From the NCBI RefSeq assembly GCF_030272615.1, contig NC_081405.1:476290008-476354007 (forward strand): a stretch of 64,000 bases of DNA, given 5' to 3'. The position numbers were made by a program, and so were the translations under genes. The notes under the pieces are model-generated. The model worked only from the letters and a program-made list of their open reading frames with translations, was not told the origin of the DNA and did no database searches. The DNA comes from Cryptomeria japonica (lineage: Eukaryota > Streptophyta > Pinopsida > Cupressales > Cupressaceae). Numbering within the stretch: position 1 is the first letter of the stretch; every line of letters starts with the position of its first letter. This document shows positions 44,555 through 57,235 of this stretch, piece after piece.

Positions 44555-45363
44555 GTAAGTACCTAAAAAATTCCTTCTAATTTGTTGCATTAATTGTTGT
44601 CATAAATGCATGCTAGGTAGTGTAATAAATGTGCTTTAGGTATGTTGCAAAAAATGTCAAGCGGAGGGAAAAAGCTAAGGCACGTCTGCATTGGTGGTAG
44701 GTGCGTCTAGGTAGGCTAGGCACATCTACGTTGGTTCCAAGCATGTCTACGATTTCAGTAGTGTCTGTGTTCAATGCGAGCATGTATGTGAATTGTAGGT
44801 GTGTTTGTGAAGGACAGGCATGTCTGTGTAGAACAGAGGCATGTCTATGCAGGGAAAATGCATTTGTAAAGTATGCAAGCGTGTTTGTGTCATGAATGCA
44901 TGTTTATGTCTTCAAGATCGAATCAACAGTTCTATGATAAACATATGTTGTCGATTGGATAAGCTATTGAGAGGATACACTCAAACAAGTCCTCTAGGGA
45001 AGACTAGGATAATAGATAGGGCTAGGATTGACAATTTTGTGATAGAACACACGTTGCCAATCAGGAAACTACTCAAGTGGATACACTCAAGCAGAGGCCC
45101 TAGGATAGGATAGAGCAAGGCACTTTGTGATGAATAGGGAGTACCATAGAAATTGACAATTTTATGATAGAACATACGTTGTCAATTGGATAAGCTACTC
45201 AAGAGGATACACTCAAGTAGGTGCCCTAAAAGATAGGATAAAAGAAGCACTTTGTGATGAATAGGGAGTACCACTAGGATGGAGTGCCATATGATAAATA
45301 TAAGCACTAGGATAAAAAGAAACACTTTGTGATGAACACGGAGTACCATTAGGATTGACACAG
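44555..45363 (+). repeat. PMD-2 presumed intron with tandem repeats
   Basis: Two repeat types fill the interval. From 44690 to 44900 there are degenerate units of the kind GGCATGTCTATG. From 44930 to 45360, three diverged copies carry GATAGAACATACGTTG and CTCAAG.GGATACACTCAAG, with CACTTTGTGATGAA recurring at about 45121, 45251 and 45325. Neither resembles the repeats in the PMD-1 intron. Confidence 0.7.
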
Positions 45364-47253
45364 TTGATTTTCTCAACTGTAGGAGAACTTACCTATGCTA
45401 GAGTCATGGGAAAGATTCCCTTCAACTCAGAGTTACAACCAGAGCTGACATTCAAGGATAGAGCAGCGGTTGAGGCTATGGGCCTGCAATATATTATGTA
45501 TGTGCCTGAGTTTCAAGCGAACATGGTATTGTTGACTACTTTAGTTGAGAGATGGCACTCAGAGACATGTACGTTTCATTTGTCGATGGGTGAGATGATA
45601 GTCACCTTGGAGGATGTATACAGGATATTGAGGATACCGATCAATGGGGAGTTAGCTCCTTATGATTAAGACAGAGACAGGGATGCACTGAGATGAGTGT
45701 TTTAGGATCCAGGACTAGAGATGAGGGTTGGACATGTGGTTTGGGACACTATGAAAGTGACAAGATTGGTGCTACTCGTGGTGCTGGCAGGAGTGATTAG
45801 AGGGTTCCTATGTCTAGATAAGGCCACACAAGGGTTGGTGGTGGGATGGGGGAGGACACTAGAGACATTGGTGACTGGGCACACCAGGTTTGCATCGGGG
45901 TCATGTCTGCTAGCACACTTGTATTATGAGCTACATGAGTTTGTGTATCATGGATCAATAGGATTGGGATGCGGGGTAAAATTGTTGTAGGTATGGGCAT
46001 ATGAGCATTTTTTGGTTACACGTCTGATAGACTTTAGAGGTAGGGGACATAAGCATAGTTTTGTACACCTATATGATATTATTACTTCATAGCCATTGAT
46101 TGGGAGGCTAGAGTATTGGCATAGGGTGATTGATGAGGTAGACAGTGTGATATGGAGGCCTTACTTAGACTATGAGGAGTGGGAGGATGACATAGTGGAG
46201 TTGTCGTATGCATTTAGGAGTAGGTATCTAATTAGTCAGATACCATATATTATTGAGAGGCAGTTGATTGACAGGGTGAGCAGGTAGTTCAATAGGATAC
46301 AACGGATGCCACGGGGGTCAGTGATGTATGCGTGGACTGTGAGGGATCAGGTGCATTTGGGGCCATTATTGTCTTATGATCACTCTGTGATATAGATGCA
46401 AGAGATGATTCCCATGCGTTGGGACATATGGGAAGATGTAGAGGATGTAGGGATGGATGCAAAGTATACTGCATACTGGGGAGAGCATCCATTTCCACGG
46501 CTGATGGATCCAGGGGAGCCAATAGAGGGTGATGGTGGAGGTGATGGAGATGATAGTAGGAATGGTGGAGGTAGAGGCTGAAGGTAGAGGTGGGGCGCAG
46601 TGGTAGAGAGGAGAGTGGATTAGAGGAGAGAGGGTGGAAAGGAAAGACAGATGCATGTAGTGAGGGGTAGAGGTGGATTACCGTTATAGGTGCCAGCAAC
46701 ATAGGCTCCCAGACAGGTACAGGGATGGGGACAAGGACAGGAGTAGCCAGAGGGATAGGGTGAGGGGAGAGAGGAGGAGGATGAGCTACTATCCTTGAGG
46801 GAGATCTTTCAAGGATAGGCAGATGAGATCCAAGATCTAGAGAGGGATACAACTAGGCTAAGGAGACAATTGAGGGACACCGATCAAGAGAGGGATCAAT
46901 CTATTCAATGCTAAACAGAGGGTGAGACAACACTGAGGGTAGGGAGATAGGCATTAGAGGACACAGGGGCTGAATACGCCTATGTTCTGCGGGTAGGGGA
47001 GGAGATAGCTTACTAAAGAGACCTGTACTATGGAGTGGTGCCACTAGATGAGCGAGCTAGGAGCTTTCAGACACCATCACAGATGACAACAACCACTAGA
47101 GGGAGAGACAAGAGACAGGCATCTAGCAGTTGGCTCATGGGTCCTCCACCACCACCAGATAGAGGGGGCAAGAGAGATGATCCTGGGGTAGGTCCTTCTA
47201 GGGCTCAGACTTCACCGAGTCCAGTGAGCTCTGAGGGAGGGAGTTCATCATAG
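45364..47253 (+). pseudogene. PMD-2: plant mobile domain protein, main exon
   Basis: One frame of about 630 codons runs the whole length with no frameshift but 18 in-frame stops, 13 of them TAG. The PMD signature lies at 45535-45650 (LVERWHSETCTFHLSMGE and VTLEDVYRILRIPINGE). Later conserved parts are SRYLISQIPYIIERQLIDRV and YTAYWGEHPFPRLMDP. A Gly/Asp/Arg-rich region, a short coiled coil and a Ser/Pro tail follow. PMD proteins are plant specific; in Arabidopsis MAIN and MAIL1 act in genome stability and silencing, and many copies elsewhere are transposon cargo. This one is dead. Confidence 0.85.
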
Positions 47254-48793
47254 CTTTACAGGGCTCCCTATGTATCAGTGTTGTACCATTTTTGTATTAT
47301 GATGTAGACACCTTCGGGTGATTGTAGCCATATGGTTTTGACATCATTGTATCATGACACTTATGATTTTGATATATATATGAGATAATTCTTGCAGTAG
47401 CTATATGCATGTGTACCTATGTGATGCTTCTATATGTCTTATGATGATGATTTTATGATATGGATGCAAATATGTACATAATGAAATGCAATATTTTTGT
47501 TCTTTTATGTTTTTAATATGTTATGCATATGTAAAGGAATATGATGATGTAAATAACTATTTACATGATGAGAATGTGAAATGTGCTAACATGTGTTGTG
47601 TGCACGATGTGATGTAATTGTGATATCTATATGAATGTATGAAATACTAAAATGTGATAATGCAGGTGCAAGTTACATGAAATGCAGATATTTTTGGTGT
47701 GTCATTATACTCAGTCATGTGACAATAGGCTACATGGACTCAAGAAGGACAATGGAGGTCAATCAAGAAAGGTGGATGGAAGATAGAAGATATGGAAGTG
47801 AAAGAGCTTTTTGTGCTATTATCATCATTGAGCTTTATTATGGCAAATAGGTTATGACAATCGAGGTATATGTTTGACCCAGAAAGTCATTGTACTTGTT
47901 TGCATGGAGATCAGACAGTTTCAAACAAGGAATGCCCCAGTTCACACTAGACTCATAGTGTCCTGGAGATAAAATCTCTAGTTAGAGACATCCTGGAAAA
48001 GCTAAAAGACATGTCACCAAAAGATAAAATCAAAAGAAAACCAAGACTTGACACCAACACCCACTGTAGTCTTCAAGTTTAGTGTCTCTTGTCACTTGTA
48101 TAAGTATATTTGATTGTGGTCATAATGTTTAGTTTCTCAAAAGCATAGATAGAACTGAACCATAATGTTGTCTGAGTCTATTGAAAGATTTGATTTGTCG
48201 AAGCCCATTGCTACTTTGTCTCATCTGAAATTGACTGAATCCATGAAACTAATACTTTATTGTAGAGAAGACTAAACTTTATTGTGGATTGTACGCGGAT
48301 AGATTGAAGAAAATTGGAATAAATTGTACTCCTAAGAATGTGTGATTCTCTCAGTTCCACACCCATCACTAGACGTAGGATTTTCCTTAGTCACAAATAG
48401 GAGCTGATTTATTATGGATGGGAAGGGGTGAAAAGGAAGGATTAAAATGGAATGGCTAACCAATCTTAGGTAGATCAATAACAAGCCATGATGGGAATGG
48501 GTAAGTCTATCATGAATGGATAAGTTGTGAGTGTATGCAAAGTAAAAGGAGGAAATGGAATCCTGAAGGAGGGAGGAGCAATGTCTCTACACATGGTGCC
48601 GGTGACCCGGTTTTCACCATGGTACCTACCCAGGGCTCCACCGAAGTGGTTTTCACCATTGGATGAATTTATTTTTTTATTTTTTTATTTTTTGTGTCAC
48701 AAGGCGCCTATTTGCCAAGTTTTCACCAAGTAACAATTTTTTTATTTTTATGATTTAATTTTGTATTTTTTGTATTTTGGATACTTTGAAGAG
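47254..48793. other. Noncoding interval between PMD-2 and Gypsy-2
   Basis: I see no gene. AT-rich DNA with ATGATGAT-type repeats lies at 47340-47600. From about 48580 the sequence (GTGGTTTTCACCATTGG, T-rich tracts, CCAAGTTTTCACCAAG) corresponds to the 3' noncoding end of Gypsy-2, mirrored relative to Gypsy-1. Confidence 0.5.
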
Positions 48794-49960
48794 TTATGTG
48801 TAAAACCTGCAAAGGTGTATGTTGTTGATAGGATCCTCCAAAGGTTTTCCCTCTGTGGTTGAGAGTTGATATTCACCAGATCCATAGGCTGTTGTAATGA
48901 TGTAAGGACCAAGCCAGTTTGGTTCGAACTTGCCCTTCTTCTCCATGTCTTGCTGATTTTTAGGATTTTCTTTGAGAACTAAGTCAGCTACCTCAAATGT
49001 GTGAGTTTTTACCTTGTGATTATAAGTGTGAATCATTCATTGTTGATAAGACTTGAGATGATTAAAAGCAGTTTGTCTTCGTTCATCCAATAGTTCTAGT
49101 TCTTGTAAGCGAGAGACCCTGTAGTCTTCATCATTGATAATGTTGTGCAGAAATACTCATAAAGATGGTAACTCGACCTCAATAGGAAATATAGCTTCAC
49201 CACCATAGACAAGTGAATAAGGTGTGGCTCCTATAGGTGTAAAAACACTTGTGCAATAAGCCCAAAGTGCGAGATTAAGTTGGATATGCTAGTTTCGGCT
49301 AGCATCATCGACTATCTTTTTGAGGATTTTAAGAATAGTTTTATTAGACGCCTCAACTTGACCATTACCTTGGGGGTAATAGGAGTGGAGAAACGATGAG
49401 TAATATGGAAGTGATCACAAAGTTCATGAACATCTTGGTTTTTGAAGGGATGTCTATTGTCAGTGATGATGGAAAGAGGAATACCGTATTGACAAATGAT
49501 ATAGTTGAGAATGAATGTAGCAATCTATTTTCCAGTGACTTGTGTAAGAGGCATGACTTCAATCCATTTTGTGAAATACTTTGTTGCAGTGATAATGAAT
49601 TTGTGGTCATTGGAGGAAGGAGGGTGAATCTTGCCTATGAGATTGAGTCCCCACTGATAAAAGGGCCAAGGAGTTGCAATCAGTTGAAGTTCTTGTGTTG
49701 GTGCATGAATAAGGTCTCCATGAATTTGACATTGCTTATATTTCTTGACAAACTAATATGAGTCTTTTTCCATATTGGGCCAGTAATATCCAGTCCTAAT
49801 GAGTTTTTTGGCTAAGGTAGGACCACTAGAATATGGACCACATATTCCTTCATGAACTTTGCGTAACACAATCTGAGCTTCGTCCCTTTATAAATATCTA
49901 AGGAGAGTTCCATTTAGACCTCGACGGTATAGGATATCAGCTAAAATGACGTATCGGGAA
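48794..49960 (-). pseudogene. Gypsy-2 integrase
   Basis: The degraded frame contains HEGICGPYSSGPTLAKK, CQIHGDLIHAPTQEL, a core with PFYQWGLNLIGK (first Asp now Asn) and IITDNRHPFKNQDV. It ends in a well-kept C-terminus (49036-48794) with GKFEPNWLGPYI and PINNIHLCRFYT. The E-containing motif is frameshifted. It is inactive; family identity is clear from Gypsy-1. Confidence 0.82.
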
Positions 49961-51243
49961 GATTGGCGAATGAAAGTGCAACGTTGGTTGTTAGATAAGT
50001 TCGGAGGAAGGGTGTTGCTATGAAGGTATCTAAAAATGAAACCGTATAACTAGGAATCAAGACCAACGATACATATCATCTCAGTAGGAATGATCTCATA
50101 TGAGAGAACCAAAAGGTTATCCACCAAGAACTCATAGCAGGTTTCATTCTATGGTAGATCGATTAGTGAAGCAATAGTAGCCATGATATTTGCAGCTCGA
50201 TTCTGCTCTCTTGCTATCTACTCAAAGGTTAAATTCATGAAATGTTGCTTGAAGTCATCTACCATTTTCTTGTAAGGCATTGATTTTTCATCCTTTGTTT
50301 GGTAGTCATTGGTTTCTTAACGAATTACAAGTTGAGAGTCCCCAAAAATATGAAGTTCCTAGATCTTCCACTAAACTGCAATCCATAATCCAGTTGTTAA
50401 TGCCTCGTATTATGCTATGTTATCAGTGAAAGGAAATGACAATTGATATAATTTTGGAATGGAATCCCCTTGAGGTGTGATAAAGAAGATGTTAGCTCCT
50501 GCACTATGCTATGTGTATGAGTCATCAAAGTATAGTTGCCAAGGCTTTGTGTGTGATACCATCAAGATGGATTCATCTGGAAACTCTAAGTTAAATGAGT
50601 ATCCTCTATGTTGGGTGCATCTGCTAACTGATTTGTGATAGCTTGTCCCTTTATTGCTTTTTTGTCCACATATTCAATATCGAATTCACTCAAGAGCATT
50701 ACCCATTTGGCTAGTCTTCCAGTTTGCATCACCTTATTGAGAAGGTACTTCAATGGATCGATCCTTGCGACCAACTTAGTTTTATGAATTAGCATATAAT
50801 ATCATAATTTCTGCGAAGCAAAAACCACAATGAGACACACATGCTCAATTGGTGTGTAGTTTATGCACTAAGAGTGCCCCCAGTGTTGATGTAGCTGACA
50901 TGTAGAGTAACATGGGTTGTTTTGGGGCTGGTGGCATCAAGACTGGTGGATTCAGAAGATAATCTTTAAGTATCTAAAAAGCCTGTTAACAGTTATCATC
51001 CCATTTGAATTTGATGTTTTTGTGTAGCAAGTGCTAAAAAGGATGACATTTATCTGCAAGTTGTGCTATGAACCGTCGTATGGACTAGAGTCTTCCTTGT
51101 AAAGATTGAAGTTGATTGATATTTCTTGGTGATGGAATTTCTAAGATCTCTTTGAATTTTGCAAGATTGGCTTCAATTCCTCTTTTTGAAACAATGTATC
51201 CAAGGAGCTTCTCAGAGGTTACTCCAAAGACACATTTATTGGG
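49961..51243 (-). pseudogene. Gypsy-2 RT C-terminus and two RNase H domains
   Basis: From 51243 leftward it reads NPNKCVFGVTSEKLLG and LQSLQGRL (RT thumb), then IDPLKYLLNKVMQTGRLAKW and FDIEYVDKKAIKGQA (RNase H, 50795-50586). A second RNase H follows (50540-50250) with LYFDDSYT, FFITPQGDSIPK and GDSQLVI. Stops are frequent. The order matches Gypsy-1. Confidence 0.78.
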
Positions 51244-52632
51244 GTCATTGATGTCAAGTAATTGCTTTTCTGATTCAGTATGGTGTTTCCATATCTTAAG
51301 AAGTATGATTTGGTGAGTATAAAGATGTCGGTTAAAGACATAGAAAGAATGTGATGAATAAGGGGAGGAATAAGTTATTCAATGGGCAACTATTACTAAG
51401 TTAGACAATGATGACATCATGATGTTTAGATTGTTTTGATATCCTATAGATGTTGTTGATTGTAAGGTTAATACTATACTATGTTATCGAGCAAAGAACC
51501 TAGTCAGTAAAACCTAAGGAACCTAGTCGGTAAACCCTAAGGTTATTGCTATCGGTTAATGAAGGGAGAATGTCTACTGAGTGAAGTTTAGTATTTATCG
51601 AGTTGCAACCGAGTAATAATTGAATGCATTGAATGAATAAAAGCATTATTTAATGAAGGAAGCTAATGAGCTGGAACTGATTAAATGATTGGTATGTCAT
51701 GCATGAATTTTGTTAAGGATCTATGGAAATGAAAGATCGGTAGGAAGATCTACAGCTCAGATTGAACTGCAATACCCTAGCACAAGTTCCAAGAAAGGTA
51801 TGCAAGTTCCAAGGCAGGGTAAGATGTTTTCAGATCAAAGGATACATTGAACTTGGTCAAGTTTGAAGATTTGATGGCTATGATTGATCATGGGAAATGT
51901 GATCAAGGAGATTAAGCGGTTGGCAAATTGTTTATAAAGAAGGAACTGTTGATAAACAATGTATGCGGGCAAGTGTAAGCACAAGGATGCTACATAGTGA
52001 TTACCGAGCACTAAAGCTTGAAGACCTATTTTGATAACAGAGTATAGAGACCAGTAGAAGGACAAGATAAGTCTTATGATTAGATTGTACTGAGCAAATA
52101 AGAATCTGCTTTAGTATTTTTAGATGTGAAGTTGCAGATATATTTTATTACTGTTATTTTGTAAAGTGACAGAAAATATCTTAACCAAGTGGACTCAACA
52201 GTCTTATTTGTAAAACCCTCTAGCAAGGTGACATTCTTATTGAGTGTTTGAAATCCTTTAACAAGGTCACTTCTAACAAGGTGAAGAGCCTAACAAATCT
52301 GAGGGAAACCCCTTAACTGGGTCACATCTAGGAATGTGTTTGTAATCTTTAACATGATTTGCTTTTAACCGAGCATACTCTAGAAGAGTATATTTCTTAG
52401 TGGGTCCGAAATCCCACAGTGGTTTTTCCCTTTTTGGGTTTCCATGTTAAATCTGGTGTTATATGTTTTGTGATCTTATCTGTTTATCAGTTTGCATGCT
52501 TTATAGTTTTTCTGATAATGTTATCGAGGTTGAATCTGTTGATTTTATGGAAGATTAAGTTTGTATGATTCACCCCCCCACTCATCTTGTTAGCTTGGCA
52601 TCTGTACTAAACATTTAGTATAAGAACTATCA
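51244..52632 (+). repeat. Copia-2 5' LTR (5'-truncated)
   Basis: It matches 57327-58735. The junction with Gypsy-2 is at GGGGTCATTGATGTC. A TATA-like TTTATAAAG lies at 51931-51939, the GTGGTTTTTCCC block at about 52420-52431, and the terminal GATTCACCCCCC box at 52568-52579. Confidence 0.92.
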
Positions 52633-52634
52633 AT

Positions 52635-52646
52635 TGGTATCAGAGC
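52635..52646 (+). promoter_or_regulatory. Copia-2 primer binding site
   Basis: TGGTATCAGAGC lies two bases after the LTR, matching the 3' end of plant initiator-Met tRNA. Confidence 0.92.
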
Positions 52647-52696
52647 TTTGGACTCTAGAAGAAAAGTTTAAAGGTACTTGAGGCAAAGATCCAAAG

Positions 52697-53830
52697 ATGT
52701 ATAAGAGGGATGCACCGAAGCTAAACAAGTCAAGTTTCTCTACATGGCAGAAAAGGATGAAGATGCACCTATCAGGAGTTGGAGAATATGCTATATATTA
52801 TCTAGAGAATTATTTCATTACACTGAGCACCTATCCATTGACAATGGAAGAGATAAAGGCAAAGCAAGAACATATCCAAGCAATGATTGAAATAACATCT
52901 GCATTGACCGACTCAAAATTTAATGATCTAGAAGGCTACAATGATGCAAAGGCAATGTGGGATAAGCTCATATCTGTGTATGGTGGAGATGAACATGTTC
53001 AAAGAGCAAAAGTGGATAGTCTAAGAGGACAACTTGAATCTATGAGGATGAATGAAGGTGAGAACATACCCCAATATAGTACAAGATTAAAGGAGATTGT
53101 CAATCAAATCAAAGGAGCAAGTGGAACTATTGAAGAAAAGGATATAACAAGTAAGTTGTTACGAACTCTTCTACCAGCTTATGCAATCTGAGTCTCTGCA
53201 ATGAATGAACTGAGGTCTGTACCCAATATGCCAGTTTCTTTAGATGCTACTATGAGTAAGCTACATGCATTTGAGTTAAGTAACTTTGACAACAGTGGGT
53301 CATCGGTGAATAAAGTTGAGTCTGCATTTAGTTATTTTCATATTGATGAATTTGATGATTACAAGGATAGAATGAGTAAGTACACTAAAGGGGATCATAG
53401 TGGAGCAAGTGAGAGATTTCACAAGAACATGGAAAAAGTGCACAAATTGTATGAGGAAATCAAGAAGCAAGAAGAGTTTGAAGCACTGTTAGCCAGAAGG
53501 TTACCGAGATGCAAAGGAAAGTATAAAGGAAAACTACCTTTGAAATGTTTTAATTGTGATAAGATAGGACATATGGTCTCAAACTGTCCTAACAGAGAAT
53601 CAAGTGAAAAGAGAGATTACCGAGATGACAGACAGAAAGATAATCATTACAGAGGACACCAAGACTTCAGAAGAAGAGATAGAAAGTCATGCCTAATAGC
53701 CGATGAGGAATCAAATGATGATAAATCAGATGAAACTGATACAGAGGAAGTAGTTTATGTGGCTATCAAAGATGGATCAGATGAAGAAAGGTATGAAGAA
53801 AAATCTTTAATATCTCATATAAATACTAAT
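52697..53830 (+). pseudogene. Copia-2 gag
   Basis: Gag starts at 52697 (MYKRDAPKLNK), 51 nt after the PBS. The Gag core (UBN2/DUF4219 type) runs to about 53190 with LSGVGEYAIYYLEN and KAMWDKLISVYGG. A TGA at 53189-53191 breaks it, where Copia-1 has Gln. The frame continues with a heptad stretch and one intact knuckle CFNCDKIGHMVSNC (53546-53587), then a basic and an acidic tail. Compared with ORF1 of A-C it has one knuckle only and a different N-terminal core. Confidence 0.9.
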
Positions 53831-56800
53831 GATTCTTGGATCATAGATAGTGGATGCTCACATCACATGACAGGTGATAAACACAAGATTGTTATATTAG
53901 AAGATTATGATGGAGGCTATGTAAGATTTGGTAATGATGCACCATGTCCAGTAAGAGGTAAAGGATCTATAACACTTCTTGAAAATGCAAAATGCAATGA
54001 TGTTTATTAGGTTGAAGGTTTGAAATACAATTTGTTGAGTGTAGCACAACTAAACAACACAGGGTACCAAATAGAATTTTAGAAAGGAATTGTCAAAGTT
54101 CATGACAAGCATGGAAAGTTAGTTGCTACCGGGACACAAACAAAAGGTAACACATTTCATCTTGACTCAACTCGAAATAAGTGTCTATATGCAAAGATAG
54201 ATGATACCTTGTTATGGCATAAAAGGTTTTGTCATGTAAATTTTGATAATCTGATCAAAATAAGCAAGAAGCACTGAGTAAGAGGTCTACCGAGTCTTGA
54301 GAAACCTAAGAATGCTATGTGCCGAGGATGCCAGATGGGTAAGATGACAAGATCAAGCTTTACAAGTAAGTCCTACACTTCTAAGGGAACTTTAGATCTT
54401 GTGCATACTGATCTTTGTGGTCCTATGAAAGTTCAGAGTTATTATGGTGATAAATATTTCATATTATTTGTGGATGATTACTCAAGGATGATGTCAGTAA
54501 TGTTTTTAAAAGAAAAATCAGAAGCTTTTCAAATGTTTAAATGGTACAAGGTAAGAGTTGAAAATGAAACAGGAAGACAACTGAAATGTCTTAGATCTGA
54601 TAGAGGAGGAGAATTTGCTTCTGATGAATTTAACTTATTCTACAATGATCATGGTATTAAAAGACAAGTCTCTGCACCAAGAACTCCATAACAAAATGGG
54701 ATAGCTAAGAGAAGAAACAGATCTATTGTGGATTGTGCCAGAACCTTGATGATTGAAAAGAAAGTGTCACAAACATTTTGGAGAGAAGCAATAAGCACAA
54801 CAGTTTACACCCTGAACCGAGTACAACTGAAGAAAGGAACTTTGAAGACACCATATGAAATCTGGTATGACAAGAAACCTAATGTAAGTTATTTTAAAAT
54901 CTTTGGAAGTAGATGCTCTGTTCACAAAGATGACAAAAATGGTAAGTTTGATCAGAAAAGTGAAGAAGGAACATTTCTATGTTATTCTTCTAGAAGCAAA
55001 GCATTTAAATGTCTGATCAAATAATCTAACAAAATAGTAGAAAGTGAAAATGTGAAAATTGATGAATTTGCAAAAAGAAATGATGAAGGAAATTCCAAGG
55101 AACCAGAAGATTATGATGAATTTGTCTATGTTCAACTGACAAGTCTTACCGAGAAGACTGCTAAAGGAAACAAAGAGAATATCTAGTTACCAAGTGATGA
55201 AGAAGATCATACAAAGCCTACCGAGCCTGTATTAGCCAAGTATGTCAAAAGGAATCATGCATCAAGTCAGATTATAGGAGATAAGAATGATCTAGTAATG
55301 AAAAGGAACAAACTGAGACAGAACACATCTTTGATATCTGAATTTGAACCGAGGATAGTGAAAGAGGCATTTAACAGTGAAGATTGGATAAATGCTATGA
55401 CAGAAGAGATTGATCAAATCAAGAAGAATGACATATGGACACTGGTCCCAAGACCGAGGGACAAAAATGTAATCGGTACAAAATGGATTTTCAGATTCAA
55501 GATGAATGAAAAAGGTGAGGTCATTAGAAATAAAGCAAGACTAGTTTGCAAAGGTTATGCCCAAGAAGAAGGAATTGATTATGGTGAGACTTTTTCACCT
55601 ATGGAAAGACTTGAAGGAGTAAGAACATTGTTGGCATATGCTGCTTACAAGAATTTCAAGGTATATCAAATGGATGTCAACTCTGCATTTCTGAATGGTA
55701 TTTAGAAGAAGAAGTTTTTATTGAACAACCTGAAGGATTTGTTGAAGACAAGAATAAAGATTGGGTATTTAAATTGAACACAACTTTATATGGTCTGAAA
55801 CAAGCACCTAGAGCATGGTATGAGAGATTGCACTCTTATTTGATCAAGATTGGTTTTATAAGAACAAGTGAAAACAACAATATGTACATGAAGAATGATG
55901 AAAATGGAATACTGATCTCAGCCATATTTGTTGATGATATTATCTTTTGTGGAAATGACTCTTTATGCAAGAACTTTGGAAATGAAATGAGCAAAGAATT
56001 TGAGATGTCATTAATTGGTGAGATAAAGTATTTTATAGGTTTATAGATACTGCAAATGAAAGATGAGATTTTCATTACTCAATCCAAGTAGATAAAAGAA
56101 ACCTTGAAGAAATTTGGAATGGAGGATTCAAAACCAGTAAGTACTCCTATGACTACCAACTGTAAATTATGAAAGAATGATGAATCTGCATCCGTTGATG
56201 AGACACTTTACTGATCTATGATTGGAAAGTTGCAATATGTTGTTCACAGTAGGCCAGATATAGCACATGCAGTAGATATAGTTGCAAGATTTTTTGTAGA
56301 TCCCAAGGAAACACACATGACAACAATCAAGAGAATTTTCAGATACCTAAAAGGCACTGAAGATTATGGCTTAGTATATCAGAAATGAAATGACTTTGAT
56401 TTAAAAGTTTATACTAATGCTGATTGGGCAGGCAACATTGATGATAGGAAAAGCACAAGTGGAGGAGCTTTCTTTTTAGGAGAAAGACTAGTAAGTTGGC
56501 TTAGCAAGAAACAAGGATGTGTTTCATAGTCAACAACAGAAGCTAAATATGTTGCTGCAGCATTGAATTGTACCAATATAGCATGGATCAAACAACTATT
56601 GGAAGGTATAAATGAGAAAGTTATCGAGCCAGTAACTATATTCTGTGGCAGTACTAGTGCCATTAACATTTCAAAGAATCCTGTTATGCACTCTAAGACA
56701 AAGCACATCTCTATCAAGTATCATTATCTTAGAGAAGAAGTTCAAGAGAAGAAAGTGGTGTTGGACTATGTTAGCACAAATGAACAAATAGTAGATATCT

Positions 56801-56847
56801 TCACCAAGCCACTGCCAAGGGACACTTTTGAGTATCTCAGAAGTTAG
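53831..56847 (+). pseudogene. Copia-2 pol (protease, integrase, RT, RNase H)
   Basis: It is continuous with gag in one frame until a 1-nt loss near 55700. The protease is at about 53840 (WIIDSGCSHHM). The HHCC region LLWHKRFCH..CRGCQMGK is followed by an integrase core with HTDLCGPM and RSDRGGEF. The third motif reads GIAKRRNR where GVAERRNR is usual, so the catalytic Glu is Lys. RT has GTKWIFRFKMNEKG, YQMDVNSAFLNG, LYGLKQAPRAWYERL and FVDDIIF (about 55927). RNase H has YTNADWAG (expected Asp now Asn) and TEAKYVAAA, and ends in VDIFTKPLPRDTF. At least a dozen nonsense codons, mostly TAG, make it inactive. Confidence 0.92.
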
Positions 56848-57107
56848 TTAGGGGTCCTACCCCTATCTTCCATTCATTGACTGAGTTCGGTGAAAGCATC
56901 AATTCGATGACTCTATAGAATAAATTTTAGGAGTTGATGCTGATTTACGCACTTTAGGAGGTTTTCTAAAGGTGTGTAGAAATAATAACAAGGAATAGGA
57001 ATTGAAGACATAATGCTCTGACCGAGACTAAGTTGTGACCGAATAGCAAAGGAAATCACTTCATATAGGAATAAATTATGTTTTAGTTTTCTTTTTGGCA
57101 TTGCTGT

Positions 57108-57235
57108 CAAAGGGGGAGAAGACTAATGTTTGAGGGAGAAGACTAATGACAGGGGGAGAGCATTTCAAAATCTCACAACAATCCGAATCATTTAGGTCAA
57201 ATAAATTTTTTACCATCAATGCCAAAGGGGGAGAT
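57108..57235 (+). promoter_or_regulatory. Copia-2 polypurine tract series
   Basis: AAAGGGGGAG occurs at 57109-57118 and directly before the LTR (57224-57234). Weaker forms GAGGGAGAA (57132-57140) and AGGGGGAGAG (57151-57160) lie between. The final tract reads CCAAAGGGGGAGATTGTTGG across the LTR boundary. Confidence 0.87.

Noticed and set aside
46289-46852. 187-codon Pro/His/Ser-rich minus frame
   Set aside because: It is a shadow of the PMD-2 frame; low-complexity antisense sequence without motifs.
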